Positions 23,381-35,530 of a DNA stretch of 64,000 nt are shown here, in pieces (positions within the stretch are counted from its first letter, which is position 1; every line of letters begins with the position of its first letter). Source of the stretch: Amorphophallus konjac (taxonomy: Eukaryota > Streptophyta > Magnoliopsida > Alismatales > Araceae); NCBI GenBank assembly GCA_022559845.1, contig CM040118.1, forward strand, positions 238,685,224 to 238,749,223. Direction: 5' to 3'. Under the pieces are notes generated by a model. That model was not told where the DNA came from, searched no databases, and saw only the letters and a program-made list of their open reading frames with translations. Made by a program: the position numbers and the translations under genes.

Positions 23381-24109
23381 GTTCAGGTTCGAACTACGCG
23401 AACCCTTGTTTTGACTCACAAAGTTCGATGGTAAGGAGATGGTATCTCAGGTTGGTTCTTTAGAAGATTTTCTTCTCCTTAGTTTTATCTAACTACCCTC
23501 CAATTTTTGTGCTAGAATACCTAGCCGTTGAAGAATAAGGGCGTCTGCAAGTCGCTGGTTCGCTACAGGCTGCAAAGGAACCAGTGTGCCGGTGCAGTGA
23601 AGATCAGGAGATTATAAGCCCTAAATGAGGTTAGTTCACGTTGTGTCTTTATAACTTTTTGTTCCCCTTTCTATCTTCTACCTACTCTCCTATTTTTATG
23701 AATTTAGGTCAAGAGAATCAGAAGATAGAGGGGCGGGAAGTTGCTAGTTTGGCACAGGACGTGCATGAACCTGAGCGATCTTCTAGTTAGAAATTCGAAG
23801 TCTAAAGCTTGTCACAGAGGTATGTTATCTCGTGGATGGCTAGAATGATATGTCAAGAGTAAAAGCCCTCTGTTTTCTCCTATTTTCATTTATTATGCAT
23901 TAGTATTTTACATTTTTTATCACTACACAATTAGGGATTTCAAAGCATGCATGTCCCCACACCTTAAAGGAAAAAGATGTTAATCTTGGATTAAATAATA
24001 CTACCAATGATCCATCATGACCTATAATGTTATTTTTAATGTTTATCATGCTTTTCACACATTATGTACCCTAGAATAGGCTTTTATTGCTCTATTTTTA
24101 CTCATTTGG

Positions 24110-24970
24110 CCGACAGGCTAGAAATGGTCTACCAGCGACCGCCAAACCTCTTCAAGCGGTCCTAGTAGAACCGCTACTGTCAGAAACGGTCCTCCCGAGA
24201 CTGCTTCTACGTTTCTGTGTCCTGCATATTGTTAACCCGAAACAGATTACAGAACAGCCCTATTAAACATATGTTAAGCCTAGGTAATTAGGTTTTATTC
24301 ATGTTTATGATACTGTATTCATAAATTTGGTTATATTAACTATCCATCTTGATAGATTTCATGTTCCTTATGCATTTTAAACCTATTTTTATCTTATGCT
24401 AATTTCATGCCAAAAACATATATTTTTGTACTAATGATCATATTTTTACATGCTTCATGGACTTGTTTAAGTGATGTTTTGATTGCTATTTTTCCACGAT
24501 CCCTTCTCATCTATAGTCTTTTCTTAAGTACATGGTGCGTACCCCGGTGCATGGCCATTAGATACACTTTTGCACTTATAAGCACACCTCTTGGACTTGT
24601 CATTCTCTCCGTTGTATATTCCTTCCACCCGACTACGTGATCTTGTTTCAAGGCCTCTGTAAGTCTCTGTGAGCCTGGGATTTCCACTAGCACGTCGAGC
24701 TGGTTGTACCCTCAAAGCCCAATTGTCTAGAAAGCACTTATACTACCTGTGTTTTTCTGAGTCCTGGATAGAAGTGGCCCTCAGGAGACCGCTACTATCT
24801 GGTAGTGGCCAGTCCATGACCACGTCTGTCCTGAGTTTTCTTACATCAAGCCTTTCTTGTTCTGGCATCGACTGAGTCTAGAAACGGTCCTTCCATGACC
24901 GCTAATGTCTATAAACAGTCCTGGCATGATCACTTCTCCCAGAAACGGTCCGGACTTGACCGTCTTATGC
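24110..24970. repeat. CGGTC/GACCG word clusters, E LTR copy 1
   Basis: Two clusters (24120-24215 and 24770-24965). Examples are AGCGGTCC...GAACCGCT, AAACGGTCC...GACTGCTT, AAACGGTCCTT...GACCGCTA and AAACGGTCC...GACCGTC. Spacing within a cluster is about 30 bases. The clusters sit at the same places as in the other E LTR copies. Confidence 0.85.
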
Positions 24971-25667
24971 CTAAACTATGTCTAACCCGAGGTTTGACCA
25001 CGGGGTTTGTTTTCCTAAGTTCCTTGATGGTCCATTGATTATCTAGAACCTAACACCTTATTCCAAAGCTATCTAATGAATTATGGTAGTTAAAGAAGAT
25101 GCCGTTATGCTGCCGGATTAATTCTGTGGCATGACCTTGTCTTAAATCATCTTTGGAATTCTTATGATCTCTTATTGTGCGTTCTCTACCTTGGTTACGT
25201 TATCGTGAAAACTATTGTTGAATTAAACATTATTGGCTGAAACTTTACTATATTCTTATGTAAGTAGCTTGATCTGTAACTTGAAGATGCAAGAGCGGGC
25301 ACGGATAGTGTCCAAGAGCTCCACACTAGCCCCCTTGAAAGATAGCCGGAAACGTGCTGAAAATCATGGTGTACGATGAACACTGGCGTCGCATTGTGTC
25401 AGAAGTACTTTTTTTATAGACGGGTGAAAACCATGAGGCAAACTTGTAATAATTTACATGCTTTCTAGTACATTCTTTTTCATGACTTTCTAGTGCATAG
25501 CCTTTATGGTTATGAAGTACATTCTTATTAATGAAAGGCCACTTTACCTTATAAATATTGCTTGATCACGCTCTATTGTCCATGCATATTCTTTATAACT
25601 CTATAATTCATATCTTGTTTCTTGGATTTTGTTCGTGTGTTTTATCGCATTTTCGGAGTAAGCGCTA

Positions 25668-25737
25668 CCTAGCGGTCTATCGCGAGACTGCCAAGTGCAC
25701 CTTAGCGGTCCGGCTATGACTGCTAAACAACCCAAGA
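25668..25737. repeat. U3 word pair, CGGTC type
   Basis: AGCGGTCTATCGCGAGACTG and AGCGGTC-N7-GACTGCT. In the 3' LTR copy (51840-51895) the second reads AGCGGTC-N7-GACCGCT, a perfect 7-bp stem, so this copy carries one change in the right arm. Confidence 0.8.
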
Positions 25738-25900
25738 TCTGTGAGTTATAGAAACGTTAAAAGCTTAGATCTTTGGTGACCAAATCACCTTGGATCGAAG
25801 CTACCTGGTATGGAAGACTCTCTAGAACTCTCTAGGGATCAACTCTACCTCAATTTAGGACTCTAGGTTTGATCTAATCCTTCAAACCCTAGGTGAACCC

Positions 25901-25910
25901 TATAAATAGA
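25901..25910 (+). promoter_or_regulatory. TATA box, E 5' LTR
   Basis: TATAAATAGA after AAACCCTAGGTGAACCC, identical in layout to the other E LTR copies. Confidence 0.6.
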
Positions 25911-26654
25911 TCCAACTTTGACTCATGCGAACCCTAATCTTGGCTAGCGTATTTCGAAGGTAAGAAGATGATATCTCAAGTTGGTTCTTTATAAGATCTT
26001 GTTCTCCTTAGTTTTGTCTAACTCCCCTCAAATTTTCGTGCTAGAAGACCCAGTCGTTGAAGAACTAGGGCATCCACAAGTTGTTGGTTTGCTGTAGGTC
26101 GCACAGGAACCAATGCGCCGGTCCAATGAAGATTAGGATACTAGAAGCTCTAATCAAGGTACTTAGAAGTTGGTCCTTTAGAACTTTCTGTTCCCCTTCA
26201 TATCTTCTATCTTTCCTCGAATTTTCATAGATTTACGTCAAGAGGATCATGAGATAGGGGGACGAGAAGTTGCTGGTTTAACAGAGGACGCGCAGAAACT
26301 AGGGTCTACTTCTAGTCAGAAATCCGAAGTCTACGGATCAAATCAAAGGTAGGTTATCTCATGAAAAGGCTAAATTAACGTGTTAAGAATAAAACCCCTC
26401 TGTTCCCTCCTGTTTTCATTGATTGTACATGACGAATTTAATGTTTTGTTATGACTGCGTATTTAGGTTAAGTCTTGATGCTTATCCTTACACATTAAGA
26501 GAAAAGTTATAACTTTGGCTCAAATTATGCACCCCATGTATCTCCATGTTTTAATATGGTTTTCTCAGACCTTATTTACACGTTGGCATGTTTTTCCATA
26601 CATCCATCTGCCCTAGATTAGCATGTATTTTAGTTTTTACTGTTGTTGATACAG

Positions 26655-27530
26655 ACTGGAAGAAACGGTCTTGCTGTGACCGCTAGATGTCTTTAGCGGC
26701 CCTGCGATAGACGGCTAAACGCCTTCATGCGGTCCTCACCAGACCGCTAGACTCTGCAACTTGTTAACTCCAAACAGATTACAGATTGACCCTATTAAAC
26801 ATATGTTAAGCCTAGTTAATTAAGTCTTATTCCTGATTATGACCTTATCTTCATGTTGTTGGTTATATTGTGCATCCATCATGATAGATTTCTTGCCTTA
26901 CATGGTTTAGAAACCTATTTTAAACTTATGTTAATTTCATGCCAAAATCATACACTCCTATATTTATCATAAATTTCATATGGTTTATGGACTTGTCTAG
27001 TTTTGATTTGATCACTATTTTGTCACGATCCATTCTCATCTAGAGTCTTTTCTTGAGTACATGGTGCGTACTCCGGTGCGTGATTATTAGATACACTTTG
27101 CACTTATAAGCACACAATTTTGGACATGTGATCATTTTCGTTGGATATTCCTTCCATCGTACTAGGTGATCTTATTTCAAGGCCTCCATAAGACTCTATG
27201 AGCCTGGGATTCCCACTAAGACGCCGAGCTGGTTGCACCCTCAAAGCCCAATTATCTAGAAAGCACTTTACCAGAGTTTTCTATGTTCTGGATCTTAGCG
27301 GCCATCCAGTAGACCACAAGAGTCCAGTAGCGGCCATTTACTTGACCGCCAAGGATGCCTAGCGACCCTGCCATGACCGCAAGGTTCCAGAGATTCACTA
27401 TGTCGACACTCCCTTATTCATGCGTCGACTTTGTCAATAAACGGTCCTGCACTGACCACTACTGCATGTAAACGGTCCAGTAAATAGCCGCTATTTCCAG
27501 AAACGGCCCCGATATGACCGTTTTATATCT
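26655..27530. repeat. Downstream CGGTC/GACCG words, E 5' LTR
   Basis: Nine words in two clusters: three at 26663-26750 and six at 27296-27525. They include AAACGGTCTT...GACCGCTAG, TAGCGGCC...AGACGGCTAA, TGCGGTCC...GACCGCTA, TAGCGGCCATTTACTTGACC and AAACGGCCCC...GACCGTTT. Within a cluster they start about every 30 bases. Confidence 0.88.
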
Positions 27531-28681
27531 AAGTATTGATTAACCCAAGGGTTGATTTTTCCTATGATCCTAGATGGTCAAATGATTATCTAGAACCTAA
27601 CACCTTGTTCAATAAGTTATTAATGAATTATGAAAATTAAAGAATATACCGTTATGCTGCCGGATTTCTTCCCTGGCATAACCTTGTTATTAAATCATCC
27701 TTGATCTCATAAATTCAAGTTGGTACGTTCTTACCTTGATTATTTTTAATATGAATCATTTGTTTGAACTGGTTACATTATTGGCCATATTTATGTTTTT
27801 CGTGGAAGTAGCTTGATTTATAACTTAAAGATGCAAGAGCAGGCACGGAAAGTGTCCAAGGGCTCAACTCTAGTCCCCTCAGAAGATAGTCAGAAACATA
27901 TTATAAACCATGGGATATGATGAACACTGGCGTCGCATTGCGTCGGGAGTACTTTTTTTATAAACGGGTGAAGATCCACGAGGCAATCTTGTGAAATTAC
28001 ATGCTTGCTAGTACATTCTCGTTACAAGACTTTCTAGTGCATAGGCTTATGGTTATGAAAAAGTACATTCTTGTTCATGAAAGGCCAAATTACATTCACG
28101 TTATATTCTTGCTTGATCATATTTTTAATCTACATGAATTCTCATATCTCACCTTGATCATATCTTGTTACTTGTGTTACTTTGGTTTATTCACATGTTT
28201 CATCATATTTTCATGACTTATCATACACTCTAGAGCTAAAATGTTAATTACTTAAACATTGTCTTTATTTTGATACGAAGATATCTACTGGGAATGTGTG
28301 CTCATTCACTACTTTTCTAATCTTTTTCAGGAAATTCTAGCGGGTCGTATTTCGACTATTCAAGTGATGGATCTGAGAGTGATTAAAGAAGGAGCGAAGC
28401 CTTAGATTGTAATTAATGGATAGTCAAGAGTCGCTATGTAATTTTTTATTTTTTATTATTTATTGAGTCTAGTTAGTGAAAGATTCAAGAGTCAACCTTA
28501 TGTACTTTTGATTATTATTTAAATAAAGTAAAGATTATGTCCAAATATTGTGCATTCATTTCTTACGTGTGAATGTGTTAGTGCTCTGATTATATTGCTC
28601 GCTTGAGACGTACTAGCCGGCTGTTCACGTTCCCCGATATTACTTCCACTGTACATATTTCTCGGGGCATGACAGTTAAAG

Positions 28682-28693
28682 TGGTATTAGAGC
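28682..28693 (+). other. Primer-binding site of E
   Basis: TGGTATTAGAGC, eight bases after the LTR end. It is a one-base variant of TGGTATCAGAGC, the complement of the 3' end of plant initiator-Met tRNA. Confidence 0.8.
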
Positions 28694-28860
28694 GTAGGTC
28701 TCAGGACTTACTTGTTCCTACGAAAATGTCATAGGCTAAGTCCAAGGCTTAATGACCCATACCTATGAAACAAGGAAAGAGATTCCCCACCCATGATAGA
28801 AATTGGGTAGAACCGGGATGAGATAGTAATTAGAAATTATCTCTAGAAATTATTCTTACA

Positions 28861-29147
28861 ATGGCTCACCGTGTCAACTGAGATGAGATGCAACAAACAG
28901 TTGTAGGTCTTACCCAGGCCCTTCAGACTGTGGCTCAAGCTGGCGCTCAGGCTGGCGCGGGTAATTTGCATGGGAATTTTCAGAGCATGAACCCTCCAAG
29001 ATTCTCTGGATCCTCCAATCATGATGAAGCAGAAAATTGGATTGACGAGATGAACCGTATATTTGAGGTCATGCAATGCACTTACCAAGAGAAGGTCCAT
29101 CTCGCCACATTTCAACTAAACAATGATGTGCGCACTTGGTGGAAGGC
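28861..29147 (+). pseudogene. E gag, N-terminal part, interrupted by element F
   Basis: Tekay-type gag start: after ATG there are six codons, then a TGA at 28879, then a clean frame with QQTVVGLTQALQTVAQ, the NPPRFSGSS motif, ENWIDEMNRIFEVMQ and the LATFQL..DVRTWW capsid motif. The TGA fits a CGA to TGA change. The frame runs into the LTR of F at 29148. The first base after the matching target duplication (50668) resumes the same codon phase with the expected WEEFLTLFRAKYF region. Confidence 0.9.
29143..29147. repeat. Left target-site duplication of F
   Basis: AAGGC, repeated at 50663-50667 after the right LTR. It is a perfect 5-bp duplication proving that F inserted as one unit into E gag. 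Confidence 0.95.
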
Positions 29148-32050
29148 TGTCACGCCCCGACGCGGAATATCGGAACGCAACAGTTATACATTCACAATAA
29201 AATAGAGCAATTAGCAAAATTTAAAAGAATATAATCGTAAGGGAATGAATAGCTCCAAAATATCAATTTAAATCAACCACAAAATAACTTGTCCAACAAC
29301 TCCAACAACATCAAGATATCCAACCTTACGACTCGAAGAGACGAAAATCAAGAAAAATTACAACTCTAAGTAGTCACTCAGTGACTAGACTAAACAAAGA
29401 CTTAACAAAACTCAACAAAACCACTAAGACAACTCTCAGTTCATGACTATCAGGTCCACTCTTGTCTTCACTCCTACCCATCCCCATCTGTTTTCTTATC
29501 CTCATCGGAGCTACTTGAAATGGGGGAATAACTGGGTGAGCGAACTCTCAGTAGGTAATAGCAAGCAAGGTTTAAGTAATTAACAATTTAATTTCATGTC
29601 ATGTGAATAAAATAAATGGCGATAAGCAACTAACATAAGCAGGAATGGAATGAGAATAAAATAGAACTGAGATATATGATTTCCATGTACTTGGCCGATC
29701 AAGCAAATAAACAAGCAAGTCAAGTAGAATTAATTCCATGTAGGAATTTCCAAGAATACCGAAATGAACGAATGTCATAGATATCACGCTAGTCATGCAC
29801 TTGGTGCAATGCCTCACCATGTCATTACAGCTCCCTGGGGCACTAGTACTTTTTGAGCGCTCCTCCCAGGACCAGACCGAGCCCTTATGATGCGTTGGCA
29901 TTGATTTGGTGGATCCAAGATCCCAAGTAACCAACTTAGACATTCATTTGGAATCGGCCAGAATTCCAAGGTTAAGCCATGTAACTTACCAACTAAGATC
30001 AAGTGGTATTTCAATGATTGACTAAGAAGTCAAGAGATTTATGAGTATAAAACAAGCATGAAACACATGAAAACAAGTTTTGGATAGATGCAGTCATGAG
30101 TAGGCCGCCCAGATGAGAAAATGGTCTAGGCTGGACCGCAAAAGGCTAGCTAGGTCCAAGGGTCCAAGCTAAGAGTGAGAGAGTAGAAACGGTCCAATAT
30201 GGGCCGCAATCAGGACTAGACTGTCCTAGCTGGGCCGCTTGAATAGGTAAATGGTCTACTAACGACCGCATACATCACTGAGTCCAGAGGACTAAGGTCG
30301 ACACACCCAACGGAAGTCGATGCACAGTCGGTTGAATGTTGTTACAGGAGGGGCGTTTAAACAGTCTGGCGGTCATGACTGGACTGCACACTGATAGAAA
30401 TGGTCTCAGAAGGGCAGCAATAGATAGGACAGTCTCGATTCTGGCTCGGGTCAAAACCAGCGATTCGAACGAGTTGAAAGGTTCAGGTTTTGTGGGTAAA
30501 CCCGCCCGACGTCCTAGTGAGAATCCCAGGCTCGCGGGGGCTTACGGAGGTCTCATAATAGAGGTCCTAGTCCGACGGAAGGAATATCCGCTGGAGAGTC
30601 CCAACTATTACAAGAATTTAGGCTAATTAACCATCGGAAAATGAATGTATAGTGGTCAATCAGCACCACCGGAGTGAAGCGACTGTCAAACAAACCTAAC
30701 AATTAATCAATGACCAATACCTTATGAATTTAACAATTTGTTTATCAAGTAGAAAGGAATAGATATGGGGATACAATTGGGATGAAAGGAAAGATATTGA
30801 CAGTCATAATCACTGTTAATTATTCCATATGCTCCAATTATTTAGTGGGTTGCTATCCTAATCATGATATCTAACAAATGGAATAAGTGTAAGTAGAGCA
30901 GCACATAAAATGGTCGTGGCAAGGCCGTTGGGGTAGGAAACGGTCCTAGAACAGGCCGCTACCCCTGACCATGCGGTCTTTCGAGGAGCCGCTAAGGTCT
31001 AATCGATTCAAATACATATGAAAGGCGGAAAACGGTCAGTCGCGAGACCGCCAGGGTCATAAGTGGTTCCTGTTACGACCGCATACGTGATGCCCTGTCC
31101 GACCTCCGGCGAACTCCGACAGACTTCGGTTGTAGCAAGAAATTGACTCGGTATGGTGCATGAAAATTGGGCAAAGAGCTATCACTAGAAAGATGACAAA
31201 AAAATGCACAATATAGCATGCTCAATTAAAGTTTACAACCTACTTAACCTAGCATTCAATCGAGATAAGGAGAGGGTACATGATCGGTGCCCTAACACGA
31301 CATGCTCCAACTAAAACTAGCAAAACGAAGGTTATACAGAATAAACTTTAGGGCTTTTACTATCAAAAGAAAGAGGACTCGAAGACAAATCCAATGGTTT
31401 GTTTTACTTGAGGTTGGGTCTATTAGAACCTACCTTAATCAAAGAGTGAAGGGGACGTCGATCGCCGGTCGCGATAAGAAGAACCTCCAATAACACGCCA
31501 GAAAACCTCCCTCGAAAGTGATCCTTGCCGGCCTCCGCAGCAAATAGAGTTTCTAGATTAGTCTAGGGTTTGATTTATAGGGGTAATTCGAACTGGGAGC
31601 AAACGAGAGGGCCGGATAGAGTCCCACAACTCGACATCTCTGGGAATCACAGATTGACCGAGTCGCGGCACCAATTCTCCCAAAGTTCGCCTACTAGGGT
31701 TAGGGTTTCAATGAGCTACTAAAGGGGAAACGTGATATACATCTAGGCCATTCAAATGGGTCCTATTTGAGCCTATTTGATCGAGATTTAAGCTCAACTT
31801 GGATGATATAAGATCGGATTAAATTAAACTCGATTTTAACTCTAATTCCATCAATTCGGCTTGGTTAAAATTTTATTTAGGGTTTGACCAAGAAGACAAT
31901 TCTTCTAAACTTTTAGTCCTCTACGTGATTATGAATTTTCTAGAGTTTTTATAATTTAGTTGAAATTTTATTTAAAGGGATTTTCAATTAAAATAACTAT
32001 TTTCCAGTTATTACCCTTTATGTTATTTAATTATTTCTCGGGGTGCTACA
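29148..32050 (-). mobile_element. 3' LTR of gypsy element F, 2903 bp
   Basis: Begins TGTCACGCCCCGACGCGG and ends CGGGGTGCTACA. It pairs with the right LTR at 47764-50662; a 420-base sample differs at about 24 positions, roughly 6%. A TATA box on the element strand lies at 31574-31582 (CCCTATAAA). The conserved GACCTCCGTAAG...GCCTGGGATTCTCACTAG block (about 30525-30560, reverse strand) ties it to the LTRs of E and A. Confidence 0.93.
30090..31095. repeat. CGGTC/GACCG words in left LTR of F
   Basis: Clusters at 30095-30450 and 30910-31090. Examples are AAACGGTCCAATATGGGCCG, AACGGTCCTAG...GGCCGCTA, TGCGGTCTTTCG..GCCGCTAA and AAAACGGTCAGTCGCGAGACCG. The same words recur in the right LTR (48705-49045, 49525-49700). 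Confidence 0.85.
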
Positions 32051-32064
32051 CCCTCCCCCACTTT
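32051..32064 (-). other. Polypurine tract of F
   Basis: CCCTCCCCCACTTT, read AAAGTGGGGGAGGG on the element strand, abuts the LTR start TGTAGCACCCC. The PPT of E (GTGGGGGAGAG before TGTAACACCCC) is closely similar. Confidence 0.8.
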
Positions 32065-32127
32065 AAGGAATTTGGTCCTCCAAATTCACTGCACTGACTA
32101 GAATGGGAAAAACCAAGGTTACTGACC

Positions 32128-35100
32128 TCAAAATAATTCAGGATGTTGTTTCCGGATAGTCTCTCCAGACTCCCAAGTAGCTTCCTTGATCCCACGTCAG
32201 CTCCACTGAACCTTGACCATTGGTATAGACCGATTCCTGAGTTGCTGTAGTTTTCAGTCCAAAATCTTGATTGGTTTCTCCTCATAAGTCAAATCTTCTT
32301 TCAGCTCTAGATCCACATGTTGAATGATGTGCGAGGGGTCATAAACATACTTCCGCAGCATAGATACGTGGAAAATATTTTGTACTCCAGATAACTGGGG
32401 TGGCAATGCCAACCTGTAGGTAACTTCCCCAACTCTCTCCAAAATCTCAAACGGGCCAATATATCTTGGACTTAGCTTTCCGTGAATGCCAAACCTTCAA
32501 ACTCCTCTCATAGGTGAAACTTTAAAAAATATATGCTAACCTACTAGAAATTCCAAGTCTCTCCTTCTGTTATCTGCACAGCTTTTTTATCTTGATTATG
32601 CAACTTGTAGATGATTCCAGATAATCTGGATATTCTTGGATGACTCTGATATGAGATCCGATCCTAGCCATTGCTTCTCGCCTACCTCATCCCAGTACAG
32701 AGGTGATCGGCAACTCCTTCATAAAGAGCTTTGAATGGTGCCATCTGGATACTAGACTGATAACTGTTATTGTAGGCAAATTCTATTAAAGCCAAATGCT
32801 CTTGCCAACTACCCCCAAAATAAATCATGCAAGCTCTTAACATATCCTCAACTATCTAATTTGTTCTCTCTGTCTGGCCGTCTGTCTGAGGATGAAAAGT
32901 AGTACTAAAGTTTAACCGGGTTCCCAAGGATTCTTGTAATCCTTTCCAAAAATGTGAAGTAAATCTGGGATCCCTGTCTGACACAATGTTCACAGGAACT
33001 CCATGGAGTCTTACCACTTCCTTTATGTACAAGGCTGCCAAAACATCCACTGTCCACTTTGACCTAATGGACAAAAAATGCGTAGATTTAGTCAATCGAT
33101 CCACAATTACCCATATTGCATCGAAACCTCCACGGGTTCTTGGTAAGCCCATTATGAAATCCATGCCGATGCTCTCCCACTTCCACTGTGGTATCTCGAG
33201 AGGTTTTAATTTTCCGGCAGGTCTAAAATGCCCGGCCTTCACTTGTTGGCATACTAGGCATCTACTTACAAACTCTGCCACTTCCCGTTTCATATTTGGC
33301 CACCAAAAGGTTCTCTTTAAATCTTGATACATCTTCGTGGCTCCAGGATGGATAGTATATTTGGACTTGTGGGCTTCTTCAAGGATCTTGCTTTTCATTT
33401 CGGTTATATAAGGGATACATGTCCTTCTCTTGAATAACAATCTGTCATCATCGGCTAACATAAAATCAGGTCTGTCGCTTAGATTGCCCTTGATCTCTAC
33501 TAATATTGGATCCTTATTTTGTAGGGTCTTAATTTCCATCAACCGCTCGGGATGAATCTGAATCTGAGCAATCATGACCCGAACTTTACATACATTAAGG
33601 TTTAGACTAGCCAACTACTCCAACAATCTCCATTCTTGCAACATGAGATTAGACAACTTTGCTATCAGCTTGCGACTCAAAGCATCAGCCACTACATTAC
33701 CTTTCACAGAGTGATACTCTATAGAGAAGTCAAAATCCTTCAAATACTCGAGCCACCTTCTCTGCCTCATATTAAGCTCCTTCTGAGAAAATAGATACTT
33801 CAAGCTCTTGTGATCAGAAAATATAGTAAAAGTCTCACCGTATAGGTAGTGCCTCCAAATCTTCAAGGCAAACACCACGGCCGCGAGTTCCAAATCATGG
33901 ATGGGATAATTCTCTTCATGCTTCCTCAATTGTCTAGAAAAATAGGCTATCACTATTCCCTGCTGCATGAGCACACAACCTAGGCCAATGCCCGAGGCAT
34001 TAGTGTAAACTTAAAACCCTCCTTCTCCTGAAGGCAAGGCCAAAATAGGTGCAGTGGTCAAACGTTCCTTCAAGGTCTGGAAACTTTGTTCACAGTCTTC
34101 GGACCACTCAAATCGAATCTCCTTGCGAGTCAATCTAGTCAGAGGTACCGCAATCTTGGAGAAGTCCTTAATAAATCTTTGATAGTAACCTGCTAAGCCT
34201 AGAAAACTTCTTACTTCCGTTACATTTGAAGGCCTATCCTAGTTTTTCACTGCCTCAACCTTAGAGGGATCTATAGAGATTCCTTCTTTAGAAATAATGT
34301 GCCCCAGGAAAGAGACTTCTTGCAACCAGAATTCACACTTACTAAACTTGGCGTACAACTATGGTCTTTCAATATCTGCAACGCCATCTTCAAGTGTTCT
34401 GCATGCTCCTCCTTACTCTTGGAGTATATCAAAATATCGTCAATGAAAACCATGACCCACTGATCTAAGTAGGGCTGAAAAATACTGTTCATTAGTTGCA
34501 TAAAAGCTACAGGAGCATTCGTTAGACCAAAAGGCATTACAACAAACTCGAAATGCCCGTACCTGCTACGAAATGCCGTTTTAATAATGTCTTCATCCTT
34601 GATCCGCAACTGATGATACCTCGATCGTAGATCAATCTTGGAAAAATATTAAGCTCCTGCTATCTGATCAAACAACTTATCTTTTATCGGCAACATGTAC
34701 TTATTCTTAACAGTAAGCTGGTTAAGCTGGCGGTAATCAATACACAGCCTTAGAGAGCCATCCTTCTTTCTTACAAACAACACTGGGGCTCTCCACGGGG
34801 ATGTACTCGGATGAATAAACCCCTTCTCTAGCAACTCCATTAATTGCTCTTTCAATTCTCTTAACTCCACAGGAGACATACGATACGGAGCTTTAGAAAC
34901 TGGGGTCGCGCCAGGCACTAGATCAATGGAGAAGACTATCTCTCTCTCAGGTGGAAGTCTTGGCAAATCTTCAAGAAACACTTCTGGAAAATCCTGGGAA
35001 ATCGGAATGTCCTTCAATATCAACTCCTTTTTGTCAGTCAAAGAAACCAACATCAAAAATGCCTGACATCCTTTCCTCAACAACTTCTCAGCCCGAAGTG

Positions 35101-35530
35101 CTGATATGAGTGGCATAGACTTAGAATTCCTAACCCCGATAAAAGAAAGCTCGGGGTGCCCATAAAAAGACACGGTGCCAGACTTACAATGAACGCTAGC
35201 CTCATATCTATCTAACCAATTTGCTCCTAGGATTACATCATAATCCTTCATCTTCATATAGACCAAATCAACTGGCATAATATGATCACCAATCACAACA
35301 TTACTAGAGGACAAATAATACTTAATTGCAGAACCTGAACTAATAGGGGTTGATATTTCTAGTTGAGAATTCATCAGTATCGATTTCACAGATAAAGACA
35401 TAGCAAAATTTTCAGAAATAAAAGAATGTGTTGCACCGGTATCAAAGAGAACAAATGATGGCTTATCAAAAACAATAAGTGTACCTTCAACCAATCCACC
35501 CTCCTCGGTGGCTTCTATCTCGGTGTCTTG
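32128..35530 (-). pseudogene. Gypsy/Tekay pol of F (protease, RT, RNase H, integrase, chromodomain)
   Basis: Minus-strand pol, read from about 35530 down to the stop at 32128. The protease has the active-site box [12 protein letters not shown] (about 35430). RT follows: [20 protein letters not shown] (about 34740), a stop at 34648, then [21 protein letters not shown] and the catalytic [10 protein letters not shown] box (about 34440), with a frame break near 34350. RNase H has [14 protein letters not shown] and ends ADALSRK. Integrase (32856-33614) holds HPGATKMYQDL, CLVCQQVK, GMDFIMGLP, SDRDPRFTSHFW and HPQTDGQTERT, which cover the zinc site and most of the DDE core. The C-terminal domain and a chromodomain tail (SIPMVKVQW, EATWESGETIRK) finish near 32140. 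Stops are several, at least one a TGG to TAG type. Confidence 0.92.

Larger units (their letters stand above)
23217..25640 (+). mobile_element. Partial LTR of E, extra upstream copy
   Basis: Matches the second LTR copy (25748 onward) and the 3' LTR (51919 onward) from the TAGAAAC...AAGCTT block, including the TATA region (CTATAAATAGGG at 23370) and the CGGTC word clusters. It lacks the first 390 or so bases of the LTR. It ends within CGCATTTTC at about 25650, where the LTR jumps back to an earlier position. The left junction with C gag has no LTR terminus, so it is a deletion or illegitimate join, not a clean insertion. Confidence 0.8.
25641..28674 (+). mobile_element. 5' LTR of E (main copy, first ~300 bp missing)
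   Basis: Starts at the CGGAGTAAGCGCTACC block, equal to position 51826 in the 3' LTR, and ends CTCGGGGCATGACA directly before a PBS. It carries U3 words (25668-25735), a TATA box at 25901, and downstream words at 26655-26760 and 27290-27530. It is colinear with the 3' LTR apart from insertions there. Full LTR length, from 51530 plus the missing end, is estimated at about 3.3 kb. Confidence 0.85.

Noticed and set aside
24110..24970. CGG-N11-CCG spacing inside the CGGTC words resembles a Gal4-type site
   Set aside because: Zn2Cys6 regulators of that type are fungal, and the dyad is longer than CGG (CGGTC/GACCG). The match is a by-product of the palindrome.
34649..35494. Integrated pararetrovirus (caulimovirid) instead of a retrotransposon
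   Set aside because: LTR pairs, Met-tRNA PBS, PPT, integrase and chromodomain are all present; caulimovirids lack integrase and LTRs.
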